Both the position numbers and the translations under genes were made by a program. Of a stretch of 64,000 bases of DNA, positions 43,359 to 51,453 are shown piece after piece; the stretch's first letter is position 1, and each line of letters opens with the position of its first letter. Source of the stretch: Halobaculum magnesiiphilum (GTDB lineage: Archaea > Halobacteriota > Halobacteria > Halobacteriales > Haloferacaceae); NCBI RefSeq assembly GCF_019823105.1, contig NZ_CP081960.1:423398-487397 (forward strand), written 5' to 3'. Under the pieces are notes generated by a model, which was given only the letters and a program-made list of their open reading frames with translations, was not told where the DNA came from and ran no database searches.

Positions 43359-43741
43359 GACTCTCGTGTGTGTGGGTCGAATCGGTCGCGCTGTAGCCCC
43401 TCCCGAACCGGTTCGTGTTCGGCGTGGGTCGGCGGGGGCGCGGTAACGAGCATCGCCTCCAGGCTCGAATCGTCGTCAGCCTTGACGCCCCGATCGGTAT
43501 CGGCCTCGACGACGACGACATCGCCGGCCTCGACGTGGTGTTCCGTCTCCCCGTCGCGGACGGTACCGGTTCCGGACCGGACGTGGATCGCAACGTCGCT
43601 TGAGGGAGCGTGGACGGGAATGAACTGACCCGGCTGGAAGTACCCGCACACGACCTTCATCCGATCGCTGCGGAACACTTCGACGGCGGAAAATTGGTCG
43701 TCGTCGTAGCCTCTTTCAGCGTCGAAGTCGGTCGCGGTCAT
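43355..43741 (-). CDS. Cupin-domain protein
   Basis: 128 residues from ATG 43741 (MTATDFDAERGYDDDQFSAV). Barrel motifs: DRMKVVCGYFQPGQFIPVHA, PSSDVAIHVRSGTGTVRDGE, TEHHVEAGDVVVVEADTDRG, then SLEAMLVTAPPPTHAEHEPV. The first motif retains only one His (IPVHAPSSD) and the second HHVEAGDVVVV. It is upstream of and overlapping with the second cupin gene. A DtxR-type palindrome lies in its 5' region, hinting at iron or manganese control. Function unknown. Confidence 0.82.
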   Translation of the reverse strand: MTATDFDAERGYDDDQFSAVEVFRSDRMKVVCGYFQPGQFIPVHAPSSDVAIHVRSGTGTVRDGETEHHVEAGDVVVVEADTDRGVKADDDSSLEAMLVTAPPPTHAEHEPVREGLQRDRFDPHTRES

Positions 43742-43877
43742 GCTGTCTCCTTCGCTTGATGTTCTTGCCAGGCCGAACGAGATTCGGTGCCTGCGTCGCC
43801 GCCGGTCGAGAGCATCACGCCGTGACACCTCCGTTGCGGCGGTGTCGAGGACCCTGTGAGCTGATCGACGTTCCTAT

Positions 43878-43893
43878 TTTAGGGGTGCCTAAA
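43878..43893. promoter_or_regulatory. DtxR/SirR-type operator palindrome
   Basis: TTTAGG-GGTG-CCTAAA, a 16-base inverted repeat with the TTAGG/CCTAA half-sites used by archaeal DtxR-family metal regulators. It overlaps a TATA-like CCTATTTTA and lies in the 313-base divergent region between the cupin pair (minus) and the molybdopterin protein (plus). Confidence 0.6.
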
Positions 43894-44054
43894 CACATCA
43901 CCTGAACGTTGGTCGGTGGACACGAAAAGACCTGTTGCGAACATGTTACTCGCGGAATACCCTAACTGAACATGTTCGTCGGTGCACTCACGGTGACGAC
44001 GCGACATGGATCTCGCATGAATCGAGCGTGTGGCCGCGACTCCGGGACCGACTG

Positions 44055-44567
44055 ATGGACGCCCTCGAATCCCACCCCGTACCGGACACGGTCGATCCGA
44101 ACGGGTGGCGGCTCCACGTCACGGGCGCGGTCTCACAACCGCTGAGACTCGCTCTCGAGGACCTGCGCGCGCTCCCTTGCGGGGACTTCTCCGACGATTT
44201 CACCTGCGTCGAGGGGTGGCGAGCCCGGGACCTCTCGTGGCACGGGGTCAGCGTCGGGTCCGTCCTGGGACGTGCGAAGCCGACACAACACGGCACAGAC
44301 GTCCTCGTTCGGGCGATGGATGGCGACTACGCGAGCTCGTTCCCGCTCGACCACGCACGCAGTGCACTGATCGCGATCGAACTCGAAGGCGAAGCGGTCC
44401 CCCTCGAACACGGCGGGCCTGCCCGCCTCGTTCCGACCGGAGGCGATGCAGACTGCTGGGAGAGCGTCAAGTGGGGCTCGGAGATCGAGGTCCTGACGGC
44501 GAACCCGACCGACCGCGACACCGCCGAGACGATCGCGTTGAACCGCGGTTCGACACCGACCGAGTAA
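44055..44567 (+). CDS. Molybdopterin-binding (sulfite-oxidase-like) protein
   Basis: 170 residues from ATG 44055 (MDALESHPVPDTVDPNGWRL). Oxidoreductase molybdopterin-domain features: RLHVTGAVSQPLRLALEDLR, the Moco-liganding Cys region DDFTCVEGWRARDLSWHGVS, SVLGRAKPTQHGTDVLVRAM, DYASSFPLDHARSALIAIEL and the closing PLEHGGPARLVPTGGDADCW followed by ESVKWGSEIEVL. This matches YedY/sulfite-oxidase-type catalytic domains, short form. No Tat signal, so it is probably cytosolic. Divergent from the cupin pair; electron partner unknown. Confidence 0.85.
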   Translation: MDALESHPVPDTVDPNGWRLHVTGAVSQPLRLALEDLRALPCGDFSDDFTCVEGWRARDLSWHGVSVGSVLGRAKPTQHGTDVLVRAMDGDYASSFPLDHARSALIAIELEGEAVPLEHGGPARLVPTGGDADCWESVKWGSEIEVLTANPTDRDTAETIALNRGSTPTE

Positions 44568-44732
44568 CGGCTCCGGGGAACTGCGCGCCCGAACTCGGGG
44601 ACCGACGACGTCGCCGGGCGACGGGCAGTGCTTCGTCCCAAGGACCCGAACGATGCCCCCGTTCTCGGGATGGTTCCTGCTCGCGATGCCCGCACGTAGT
44701 CCATCGGATCTCGTTGGGTGCCGATAGTTTTA

Positions 44733-44750
44733 CAAACCCAATTGTGTTTG
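44733..44750. promoter_or_regulatory. Palindromic site in the cbtB promoter
   Basis: CAAACCCAATTGTGTTTG, symmetric at 16 of 18 positions, ends 17 bases before the cbtB start. The AAACC/CCAATT core is similar to sites upstream of cbiT (46157-46197), so it may bind a common cobalamin or cobalt regulator. Confidence 0.5.
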
Positions 44751-44767
44751 CACAAATCGGATTGAGT

Positions 44768-44953
44768 ATGTCCACAACCGATACCGTACACGACCGGTGG
44801 GAACTCGCCAGAACGGAGCTCACAGCCGCTCAGACCGCTTCAGCGGTGCTGACAGTCACCGCACTCGGCTTCGCGCTGCTATTCGTTCAGGACCCGATGG
44901 TCCACGACGCGATGCACAACTTCCGGCACGCGGCGGGCATCACCTGTCACTGA
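44768..44953 (+). CDS. cbtB: Cobalt transporter small subunit CbtB
   Basis: 61 residues: an N-terminal amphipathic part (VHDRWELARTELTAAQTASA) followed by one membrane helix, AVLTVTALGFALLFVQDPMV, and the family-typical His-rich end, HDAMHNFRHAAGITCH. CbtB contributes metal-binding histidines to a CbtAB cobalt uptake system. The ATG follows an AT-rich promoter with a palindrome. It is directly before cbtA (ATG two bases after the stop) and opens the cobalamin operon. Confidence 0.92.
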   Translation: MSTTDTVHDRWELARTELTAAQTASAVLTVTALGFALLFVQDPMVHDAMHNFRHAAGITCH

Positions 44954-44954
44954 A

Positions 44955-45728
44955 ATGTTCGTCGAGTACCTGACGAGGGGAGTGAAGGCCGGGCTCGTCG
45001 CCGGCGCGGTCTTCGGCGTGCTGCTGGCGCTCGTCGCGAACCCGATCGTCGGGTTCGCCGACGAACTCGGCCACGAACACGGGGAACACGGCCACGAAGA
45101 CGGGAGCCACGGCCACGAGGAGACGACCGCGGCCCACGACGATGCCGGACTCTCCGTCAACCGGGGCGTAAGCGTGCTATCGGGCGTGCTGTGGGGGGTA
45201 TTGCTCGGCGCCGTCGGGTTCGGCGTCGCGTTCTACTTCCTGGAGCCGATCGTCCCCGGCACCGGAGCCGTCCGGAGCTACGTCTTCGCGGCCGCCGGGT
45301 TCCTCACGGCCTCGGGCGCGCCCTGGCTCGTCCTGCCGCCGGCGCCGCCGGGGACCGCCCACGCGCTGGACGTCCAAACTAGAATGATCCTCTACGGGGT
45401 CATGATGGCCGCCGGCGCGGCGGCGGCGATCGCCGGGATGGTGCTGTACGACCGACTCCGGGGGGACCGTGGACGGGCGGTCGCCGTCGCGGTCGGGCTG
45501 CTCCCCGTGGGGGCGCTGCCGGTGCTCGCCGCCGCAGTTCCGGCGGATCGGACGACTGTCGCGCTGCCGTCGGAGCTCGCCGCCGGCCTCGTCGGCCTGG
45601 TCGTCTTCGGACAGGCGCTCATGTGGCTCGTCCTCGCCACCGTCCACGCCCGGTTGCACGGCGCGGAGGCGGGTGACACCGCGGCGCCGACCGACTCGCG
45701 GTCGGGCCATGCCGTCGGGGGCGACTGA
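44955..45728 (+). CDS. cbtA: Cobalt transporter CbtA
   Basis: 257 residues, about five to six membrane helices (KAGLVAGAVFGVLLALVANP, GVSVLSGVLWGVLLGAVGFG, SYVFAAAGFLTASGAPWLVL, ILYGVMMAAGAAAAIAGMVL). A His/Glu-rich metal-binding loop sits after helix 1: ELGHEHGEHGHEDGSHGHEE. The domain fits CbtA (TIGR02458-like), the membrane partner of CbtB. Its stop overlaps the ferredoxin ATG (TGATG). Supplies cobalt for the CobN/ChlID and CbiX chelatases encoded downstream. Confidence 0.93.
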   Translation: MFVEYLTRGVKAGLVAGAVFGVLLALVANPIVGFADELGHEHGEHGHEDGSHGHEETTAAHDDAGLSVNRGVSVLSGVLWGVLLGAVGFGVAFYFLEPIVPGTGAVRSYVFAAAGFLTASGAPWLVLPPAPPGTAHALDVQTRMILYGVMMAAGAAAAIAGMVLYDRLRGDRGRAVAVAVGLLPVGALPVLAAAVPADRTTVALPSELAAGLVGLVVFGQALMWLVLATVHARLHGAEAGDTAAPTDSRSGHAVGGD

Positions 45729-46087
45729 TGCGCGATCGCACCGACGAGGTGTACGAGAACGGGTTCACCGACCACGTGCTCGTCTGCACGAACGCCCGCG
45801 ACTCCGAGTACGCCGCCTGTGCGGACGCCCACGGCGACGCGGTCCTCGAGGCCGCGAGGTCGTGGCTGAAGAAGCGCGGCGTGTTCTGGTCACGCGTCCA
45901 CGTCGCGGAGACGAGCTGTCTGGGCCTGTGTAGCGCCGACGGAACAGCCGTCGCGGTCCACCCGCGCGGCCGGTGGTTCTCCGACGTGGTGCCCGAGGAC
46001 GTGCCGGACCTCCTCGCGACCGTGTTCGGTCCGGACGCGTCGGACCTCGGCCGATCGCCCGAAGACATGGAGGTGCCGCCGCGGTAG
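45728..46087 (+). CDS. 2Fe-2S ferredoxin-like protein of the cobalamin operon
   Basis: 119 residues resembling thioredoxin-like 2Fe-2S ferredoxins: DHVLVCTNARDSEYAACADA at the N-terminus, then RVHVAETSCLGLCSADGTAV and RWFSDVVPEDVPDLLATVFG. Four Cys are available for a cluster (VCTN, YAAC, SC, LC). It overlaps the stop of cbtA by one base. Homologous to the C-terminal part of the CbiX-like protein at 52484. It probably supplies electrons for a corrin ring reduction (cobalt reduction or precorrin-6 reductase step), as cbiJ is not visible. Confidence 0.82.
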   Translation: MRDRTDEVYENGFTDHVLVCTNARDSEYAACADAHGDAVLEAARSWLKKRGVFWSRVHVAETSCLGLCSADGTAVAVHPRGRWFSDVVPEDVPDLLATVFGPDASDLGRSPEDMEVPPR

Positions 46088-46156
46088 GATCGGTCGCCGC
46101 AGTCGATGCCGACGTGAAATGGAGATCGTTGCGACCGAGGAGCCCCGGGTCCGTCG

Positions 46157-46197
46157 ACCCAAACGCAATTCTATTTGTTTTAACCCAAACCAAATTG
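46157..46197. promoter_or_regulatory. Repeated element before cbiT
   Basis: ACCCAAACGCAATT at 46157-46170 and ACCCAAACCAAATT at 46183-46196: two direct copies with 26-base spacing, about 2.5 helical turns apart. They precede the cbiT start by 30-70 bases in an AT-rich stretch with TTTGTTTTAA. The core is related to the palindrome upstream of cbtB. Confidence 0.55.
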
Positions 46198-46227
46198 TTA
46201 TGTGGGCGCGTCCGTCTTGTGAGCCTG

Positions 46228-46815
46228 ATGCCCCGGATACCGGAAACCAGGCTCCCGCACGACGCGAAGGCGGGACCGACGAAGCCCGAGGTGCGCGCCG
46301 TGACCGTATCGAAACTCGGGCTCACCGAGACGGATCACTTCGTCGAGGTGGGCTCGTGCACCGGCGCCGTAACCGTCGAGGCGGCCCGCCGCGCGGGCCG
46401 GGTCACGGCGCTGGAGCGGTCGCCCGAGAAGCTCGACGTGACGCGGAAAAACCTGGCAGCCAACGGGCTGGCGGACGCGAATATCGAGCTCGTCGCGGCC
46501 GAGGCGCCCGAGGGACTCCCGGCCGACGCCGACGCGCTGTTCGTCGGCGGCTCCCGGAACTTCGAGGCCGTCCTCGACCACGCCGTCGAGACCGACGTCG
46601 CGCGGGTCGTGATGAACGTCTCCCGGCTGGAGACGGCCGGCCGGGCGGTCGAGGCGTTCCGCGAGCGCGACCTCCTCGACGAGGTCGTCCAACTGCAGGC
46701 GAGCTACGGCTACGAGCTGGCCGGCGCGACGAGCTTCGAGTCGGAGAACCCGGTGTACGTGATCACGGGCGGCACCGGCGACGCGTCGGCGGACCGCGGC
46801 GGGGTGAGTGCGTGA
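46228..46815 (+). CDS. cbiT: Cobalt-precorrin-6B C15-methyltransferase/decarboxylase CbiT
   Basis: 195 residues, MPRIPETRLPHDAKAGPTKP start. SAM-binding motif I is FVEVGSCTGAVTVEAARRAG (a Ser replaces Gly in the usual VGxGTG), then VTALERSPEKLDVTRKNLAA, ADALFVGGSRNFEAVLDHAV and VVMNVSRLETAGRAVEAFRE. It methylates C15 and decarboxylates the C12 acetate side chain. In this operon CbiE is a separate gene far downstream, not fused. Overlaps cbiL (GTGA). Confidence 0.9.
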   Translation: MPRIPETRLPHDAKAGPTKPEVRAVTVSKLGLTETDHFVEVGSCTGAVTVEAARRAGRVTALERSPEKLDVTRKNLAANGLADANIELVAAEAPEGLPADADALFVGGSRNFEAVLDHAVETDVARVVMNVSRLETAGRAVEAFRERDLLDEVVQLQASYGYELAGATSFESENPVYVITGGTGDASADRGGVSA

Positions 46816-47555
46816 CCCTCTACGGAATCGGGCTCGGGCCGGGCGCGGCCGACCTGATCACGCTGCGCGGCCGACGGATCTTGCGCTCGGTCGACACCGT
46901 CTACACGCCGGGGCGGCTGTCGCGGTCGGTCGCCGTCGAGCACGTCGCCGAGTCGACGCTCGGCGACCTCGACTTCCCGATGACGCGCGACGAGGACGAA
47001 CTCCGGCGCGCGTGGCGCGAGGCGGCCGCGGAGGTCGCCCCCGTCGCCCGCGACGGCGACGCCGCGTTCGTGACGCTGGGCGATCCGAACGTCTACTCGA
47101 CGTTCGGTCACCTCCGGCGGACGCTCGACGCGTTTCACCCCGACGTGGCCGTCGAAACCGTCCCCGGCGTCTCGGCGACGACGGCGTTCACCTCGGCGCT
47201 CGGCGTCGAAGTCGAGGCCGGCGCGGGACTTGCCTTGCGCGAGGCGGCCGGCGGCCGTTCCCCGACCGGTCCCGACCGAATGGTGCTGTTCAAGGTGACC
47301 GACGCCCCGGCGACCCACGAGGGGCTCGTCGACGCCGGGTACGAGGTGACGTACGGCCGGCGGCTGTTCATGGAACAGGGCGAGACGGTCGTCACCGACG
47401 ATCCCGAGGCGATCGCCGACCGGGACTACTACACCCTCGCGTACGCCCGGCGACCGAACGCCGGCGAGGAGCCGGCGACCGCGGCGTTCGCTGAGGCCGA
47501 GCGCGACGCGAGGGGCGACAGCGAGTCCACGGACACGGAGGCGGTCGACGGATGA
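46812..47555 (+). CDS. cbiL: Cobalt-factor II C20-methyltransferase CbiL
   Basis: 247 residues, GTG start. Tetrapyrrole methylase fold: VTLYGIGLGPGAADLITLRG, RRILRSVDTVYTPGRLSRSV, DAAFVTLGDPNVYSTFGHLR, TVPGVSATTAFTSALGVEVE and MVLFKVTDAPATHEGLVDAG. The GIGLGPG and GDPNVYST motifs form the SAM site, and LGDPNVYSTF is typical of CbiL. SAM-dependent methylation at C20. Acidic C-terminal tail. GTGA overlap with cbiT and ATGA overlap with cbiF. Confidence 0.92.
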   Translation: MTLYGIGLGPGAADLITLRGRRILRSVDTVYTPGRLSRSVAVEHVAESTLGDLDFPMTRDEDELRRAWREAAAEVAPVARDGDAAFVTLGDPNVYSTFGHLRRTLDAFHPDVAVETVPGVSATTAFTSALGVEVEAGAGLALREAAGGRSPTGPDRMVLFKVTDAPATHEGLVDAGYEVTYGRRLFMEQGETVVTDDPEAIADRDYYTLAYARRPNAGEEPATAAFAEAERDARGDSESTDTEAVDG

Positions 47556-48508
47556 GCGACGCCGTTCCCGACCCGGCGACGGACGTGTTGGAGGAACGCG
47601 AGGGGATCCCATTCGTCGGCGCCGGCCCGGGAGACCCGGGGCTGCTGACGGTGCGGGGTCGGGCGCTGCTCGCGGACGCCGACCTCGTCGTCCACGCGGG
47701 CTCGCTGGTCAACAGCGAGCTGCTGGACGCCTTCTGCGACCACGCCGAGCAGGTGAACTCGGTCGGGAAGGACCTCGAGGAACTGATCCCGCTGATGCGC
47801 GACGCCCATGAGGCGGGCCGCACGGTCGTGCGCCTCCACTCGGGCGACCCCGCGATCTACGGCGCGGCGCTGGAGCAGATGGACGCACTGGAGGCCGAGG
47901 GCGTCCCCACCTACTTCGTTTCGGGTGTCACCTCGGCGTTCGCCGCGAGCGCGACGCTGGGCACCCAACTCACCCTCAACGAGGTGGCGAACCACGTCGC
48001 GTTCACCCGGCCGCAGGGGAAGACCCTGAGCCCGGAGGAGGATCACATCTCGGAGTTCGTCGGGATGGGCGACGTGACCGTCTGCATCTATCTGGGCACC
48101 CACGCGGTCCGCGAGACGATGGACCGTCTGCTGGATGACGGCGTCGACCCCGACACGCCGGTCGCGGTCGTCTATCACGCCTCCTGGCCCGACGAGGACG
48201 TGATCCGGGGGACCGTCGCCGACATCGCCGACGCCGTCGAGGACGCGGGCTACCGCGCCTCCGCGCTCGTGGTGATCGGCGAGGCGGTCACCGGCGGGGG
48301 GTACGAGCGCTCGTACCTCTACGGCGACTGGGCGAACGGCGGGAGCGAGGTCGAGCGCGAGCGAGACCTCGATTCGAGCGGGGAACGGAGTGACCCGCGA
48401 AACGGGGACGACGACGAGGACCCCGCCGCCGACGGAGGCGACGGGGGCGACGAGGACGGTGGCGATGCCGCCGACAGCGACTCGATCACGGAGGGATACA
48501 CGCAATGA
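47552..48508 (+). CDS. cbiF: Cobalt-precorrin-4 C11-methyltransferase CbiF
   Basis: 318 residues. EGIPFVGAGPGDPGLLTVRG, RALLADADLVVHAGSLVNSE, TVVRLHSGDPAIYGAALEQM, PTYFVSGVTSAFAASATLGT, EVANHVAFTRPQGKTLSPEE, and TVCIYLGTHAVRETMDRLLD. These motifs (AGPGDPxL, HSGDPxxYGA) are CbiF/CobM signatures. The final 60 residues are an acidic disordered tail (GDDDEDPAADGGDGGDEDGG) beyond the usual 250-residue enzyme. Overlaps cbiL and cbiG by four bases each. Confidence 0.93.
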   Translation: MSDAVPDPATDVLEEREGIPFVGAGPGDPGLLTVRGRALLADADLVVHAGSLVNSELLDAFCDHAEQVNSVGKDLEELIPLMRDAHEAGRTVVRLHSGDPAIYGAALEQMDALEAEGVPTYFVSGVTSAFAASATLGTQLTLNEVANHVAFTRPQGKTLSPEEDHISEFVGMGDVTVCIYLGTHAVRETMDRLLDDGVDPDTPVAVVYHASWPDEDVIRGTVADIADAVEDAGYRASALVVIGEAVTGGGYERSYLYGDWANGGSEVERERDLDSSGERSDPRNGDDDEDPAADGGDGGDEDGGDAADSDSITEGYTQ

Positions 48509-49518
48509 GCACGGACGACGACACGACGGAGACGACAGAACCGACGGACGCCGACGGCTCCGACTCGGGGGGCTCGCACTGCTCGACGCCCGACTCCGAC
48601 GGCGAGGTCGCCGAGACGCTCGGGATCGTCACGTTCGAGCGAAAACGCGAGACTGCCGAGGAGATCAAGGAGGGCCTGGCCGACCGCTACGAACGCATCG
48701 ACCTGCTGGAGTACCACGGCGACGTGTTCGCCGAGCACTGGGGCGAGTACGACGTGTTCTGCGGGCTGATGGCCAGCGGCATCGCCATGCGAAAGACAGC
48801 GCCCCTGCTCGACGACAAGTGGGACGACCCCGCGGTCGTCGTCGTCGACGAGGAGCTCACGTGGGCGATCCCCCTGACCGGGGGCCACCACGGCGCCAAC
48901 CAGGTCGCCGACGACCTCGCGTCGCTGGGGGCGGTTCCGGCGATGACGACGGCCAGCGAGGCGGCGGGCAAGCAGGGCGTCGAGGAGCGCGCGAAGGCGC
49001 TGGACGCCCACGTCGTCAACGGCGACTCCACGGTGGCGACGAATCTCGCCGTCCTCGACGACGACCTCGGCCCCGTCGCCAGGCTCGACGGCCCACGGGC
49101 GGTCCTCGTCGGCGACGACGTGACCGTGCTGAAGCGCAACAGCGACCCCGAGGACGGCGTCGTCCTCGGGACCGGCTCCGTCTCGGGGGCCGACGCCGAG
49201 CAGTTCGAGGCTGCCTGGGAGCGAGCCCTCGACGAGGCCGACGCCGACTGGGGCGACGTGGAGTTCGTCGCCACGGGTACCCGCAAAGAGGAGGAGCCGG
49301 GATTGCTGGAGGCGGCCGAGAACCGCGACCTCGGGGTCGTGAGCTTCGAGAAGGAGGCGCTGGAGGCGTTCGAGGGCCCGACGCCGTCGCGCTCGAAGGA
49401 GCTGATCGGCTGGCCCGGCATCTCCGAGGCTTCGGCCATCGCCGCCGGCCGCGAGCACGAGCTCGTCGTCGAGAAGATCGGCCACGAGGACAGCGTCACC
49501 GTGGCGGTGGGGCGATGA
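48505..49518 (+). CDS. cbiG: Cobalt-precorrin-5A hydrolase CbiG
   Basis: 337 residues. After an acidic, Cys-containing N-terminus (GGSHCSTPDSDGEVAE) come CbiG_N: FCGLMASGIAMRKTAPLLDD, VVVDEELTWAIPLTGGHHGA, NQVADDLASLGAVPAMTTAS, and CbiG_C: VLGTGSVSGADAEQFEAAWE, VEFVATGTRKEEEPGLLEAA and SRSKELIGWPGISEASAIAA. CbiG opens the delta-lactone and releases acetaldehyde. All expected regions are present. ATGA overlaps at both ends. Confidence 0.92.
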   Translation: MSTDDDTTETTEPTDADGSDSGGSHCSTPDSDGEVAETLGIVTFERKRETAEEIKEGLADRYERIDLLEYHGDVFAEHWGEYDVFCGLMASGIAMRKTAPLLDDKWDDPAVVVVDEELTWAIPLTGGHHGANQVADDLASLGAVPAMTTASEAAGKQGVEERAKALDAHVVNGDSTVATNLAVLDDDLGPVARLDGPRAVLVGDDVTVLKRNSDPEDGVVLGTGSVSGADAEQFEAAWERALDEADADWGDVEFVATGTRKEEEPGLLEAAENRDLGVVSFEKEALEAFEGPTPSRSKELIGWPGISEASAIAAGREHELVVEKIGHEDSVTVAVGR

Positions 49519-50405
49519 ACGGCGGGTCTCCCCCGAATACGTCGCTCCCAGAGTCGCGCGCGGCCGCCGGCGGCGACCCCGCCGGCGAGGCGCCCGAGGC
49601 GTACGGCACGCTGTACGTCGTCGGCATCGGCCCGGGGCTCCCCGGCGAAATGACCGACCGAGCCCGACGGGTGATAGAGAATGCCGACTGCGTGATCGCC
49701 TCGAACCTGTATCAGGCGTTCCTCCGAGATGACGGCACTCTCCCGCCGGAGGAAGAGCAGGCAGACAGTGATCAGGAACTCGTTCGCTCGTCCATGGGCA
49801 AGCAGGTCGAACTCGCGCGGGAGGCGTTCGAGCGCGTCCGCGACGGCGAGGACGTGGCGCACGTCTCCGGCGGCGACCCGAACGTGTACGGGAAGTCCGA
49901 CTTGCTGTTCACGATGGCCGAGGCGGAGGAGGCGACGGACGTGCCCGTCGAGATCGTCCCCGGCGTCACCGCGGGGTTGAGCCTCGCGGCGACGCTGGGG
50001 GCGCCGCTGTCGAACGACTTCTGCACCGTCTCGCTGTCGGACAAGTGGCGCGGCTGGGCGGAGATCGAAGAGAAGCTTCGGGCGGCGGCGATCGCAGAGT
50101 TCGTCGTCGTCCTGTACAACTGCTGGCGCGACTACGAGCGCGCGATCGCGGTGCTCCGCGAGGAGCGCCACGACGACGTGCCGGTCGCCATCGTCAACGA
50201 CGCCGGCCGCGGCGACGCCGGCCGCAACGTCGACGGCGAGACGTACACGCTGACGACGCTCGGCGAGGCGACCGACCACGACGAGGAGGTCGGCGGGATG
50301 GGCACCTCCATCCTCGTCGGCACCCACGAGACCGAGGTCTGGACCAACGACTACCGCGAGTACCTCGTCACGCCCCGCGGCGGGCGCGACGTGGACGACT
50401 TCTGA
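49515..50405 (+). CDS. cbiH: Precorrin-3B C17-methyltransferase CbiH, first copy
   Basis: 296 residues. TLYVVGIGPGLPGEMTDRAR, VIENADCVIASNLYQAFLRD, EDVAHVSGGDPNVYGKSDLL, EIVPGVTAGLSLAATLGAPL, SNDFCTVSLSDKWRGWAEIE and FVVVLYNCWRDYERAIAVLR. The SNDFCTVSLSD motif marks CbiH/CobJ ring-contraction enzymes. A 30-residue disordered N-terminus precedes the fold. It overlaps cbiG by four bases. A second CbiH follows 24 bases later; one may have another role or they may work as a heterodimer. Confidence 0.92.
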   Translation: MNGGSPPNTSLPESRAAAGGDPAGEAPEAYGTLYVVGIGPGLPGEMTDRARRVIENADCVIASNLYQAFLRDDGTLPPEEEQADSDQELVRSSMGKQVELAREAFERVRDGEDVAHVSGGDPNVYGKSDLLFTMAEAEEATDVPVEIVPGVTAGLSLAATLGAPLSNDFCTVSLSDKWRGWAEIEEKLRAAAIAEFVVVLYNCWRDYERAIAVLREERHDDVPVAIVNDAGRGDAGRNVDGETYTLTTLGEATDHDEEVGGMGTSILVGTHETEVWTNDYREYLVTPRGGRDVDDF

Positions 50406-50429
50406 GACATCACACACCACAACAAAATC

Positions 50430-51452
50430 ATGAGCGACGACACCGACACCACCTGCGGCGGTTCGACGGACGGCGAACGGGACACCACGGACGACGCGAG
50501 CGCGTGCGGCGCCGCGACCGACGGCGGGACGGCGACCGACACCGACGGCTCGGGCACCACCGCATCCGATTCGGCCTGCGGCGCGTCGAGTTCCTCCGGA
50601 TCGGAGGGATCCGGGTGCGGCGGCTCCTCGTCGGCGACCGACGAGAAGGTCGAGGCCCGCGTCGACGACTTCGACGCCGACCCCGGCCGACTGGTCGCGG
50701 TCGGGCTCGGTCCGGGCCACGCCGACGGCATGACGGCTCGGGCGAAATCCACCCTCGCGGACGCCGAACACATCGTCGGCTACACCACCTACATCGACCT
50801 GATCCCCGACGAGATCACCGAGCAGGCGGACGAGCTGTACGACACGCCGATGTGCGGGGAGGTCTCCCGCACGGAGGAGGCGATCGACCGGGCGCTCGCG
50901 GGCAACGAGGTGGCGATCGTCGGCTCCGGTGACCCGAACGTGTACGCCCTGGCGGGGCTAACCTTGGAGATCCTCGAATCGAAGGGCGCGACCGCCTCGA
51001 TGGTCGACTTCGAGGTGGTCCCCGGGGTGCCGGCGGCGCAGTCCTGTGGCGCGCGGCTCGGAGCGCCCCTGGTGAACGACTCCGTGTCGGTCTCGCTGTC
51101 GGACCACCTCACGCCGATGGAGGAGATCGAATCGCGGCTCCACGCCGTCGCCGGCGAGGGCTTCACGATCTCCATCTACAACCCATGGAGCCGCAAGCGC
51201 CGGGAGAACTGGGAGACCGCATGCGGGATCCTCCGCGAGCACCGAGACGACGACACCCCCGTCGGGATCGTCCACGGCGCGGGTCGCGACGACGAGGCCG
51301 TCGAGATCACCACCCTCGGCGAGCTGGAGTCGTACGGCGAGACGGACCTCGTGGACATGACGACGACCGTCGTCGTCGGCAACGAGGACACGTACGTGTG
51401 GGACGGCCGGATGGTCACCCCGCGCGGGTACGAGAGCAAGTACGACTACTGA
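50430..51452 (+). CDS. cbiH: Precorrin-3B C17-methyltransferase CbiH, second copy with Cys-rich N-terminus
   Basis: 340 residues. Residues 1-80 are Gly/Ser/Thr/Asp-rich with four CG(G/A) motifs: TTCGGSTDGER, SACGAATDGG, SACGASSSS and GSGCGGSSS. The enzyme fold begins at LVAVGLGPGHADGMTARAKS, then EHIVGYTTYIDLIPDEITEQ, EVAIVGSGDPNVYALAGLTL, DFEVVPGVPAAQSCGARLGA, PLVNDSVSVSLSDHLTPMEE and ISIYNPWSRKRRENWETACG. The LVNDSVSVSLSDHLTP region is the CbiH signature. The Cys-rich extension is absent from the first copy and could bind cobalt or an Fe-S cluster; that is inference. Confidence 0.9.
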   Translation: MSDDTDTTCGGSTDGERDTTDDASACGAATDGGTATDTDGSGTTASDSACGASSSSGSEGSGCGGSSSATDEKVEARVDDFDADPGRLVAVGLGPGHADGMTARAKSTLADAEHIVGYTTYIDLIPDEITEQADELYDTPMCGEVSRTEEAIDRALAGNEVAIVGSGDPNVYALAGLTLEILESKGATASMVDFEVVPGVPAAQSCGARLGAPLVNDSVSVSLSDHLTPMEEIESRLHAVAGEGFTISIYNPWSRKRRENWETACGILREHRDDDTPVGIVHGAGRDDEAVEITTLGELESYGETDLVDMTTTVVVGNEDTYVWDGRMVTPRGYESKYDY

Positions 51453-51453
51453 G

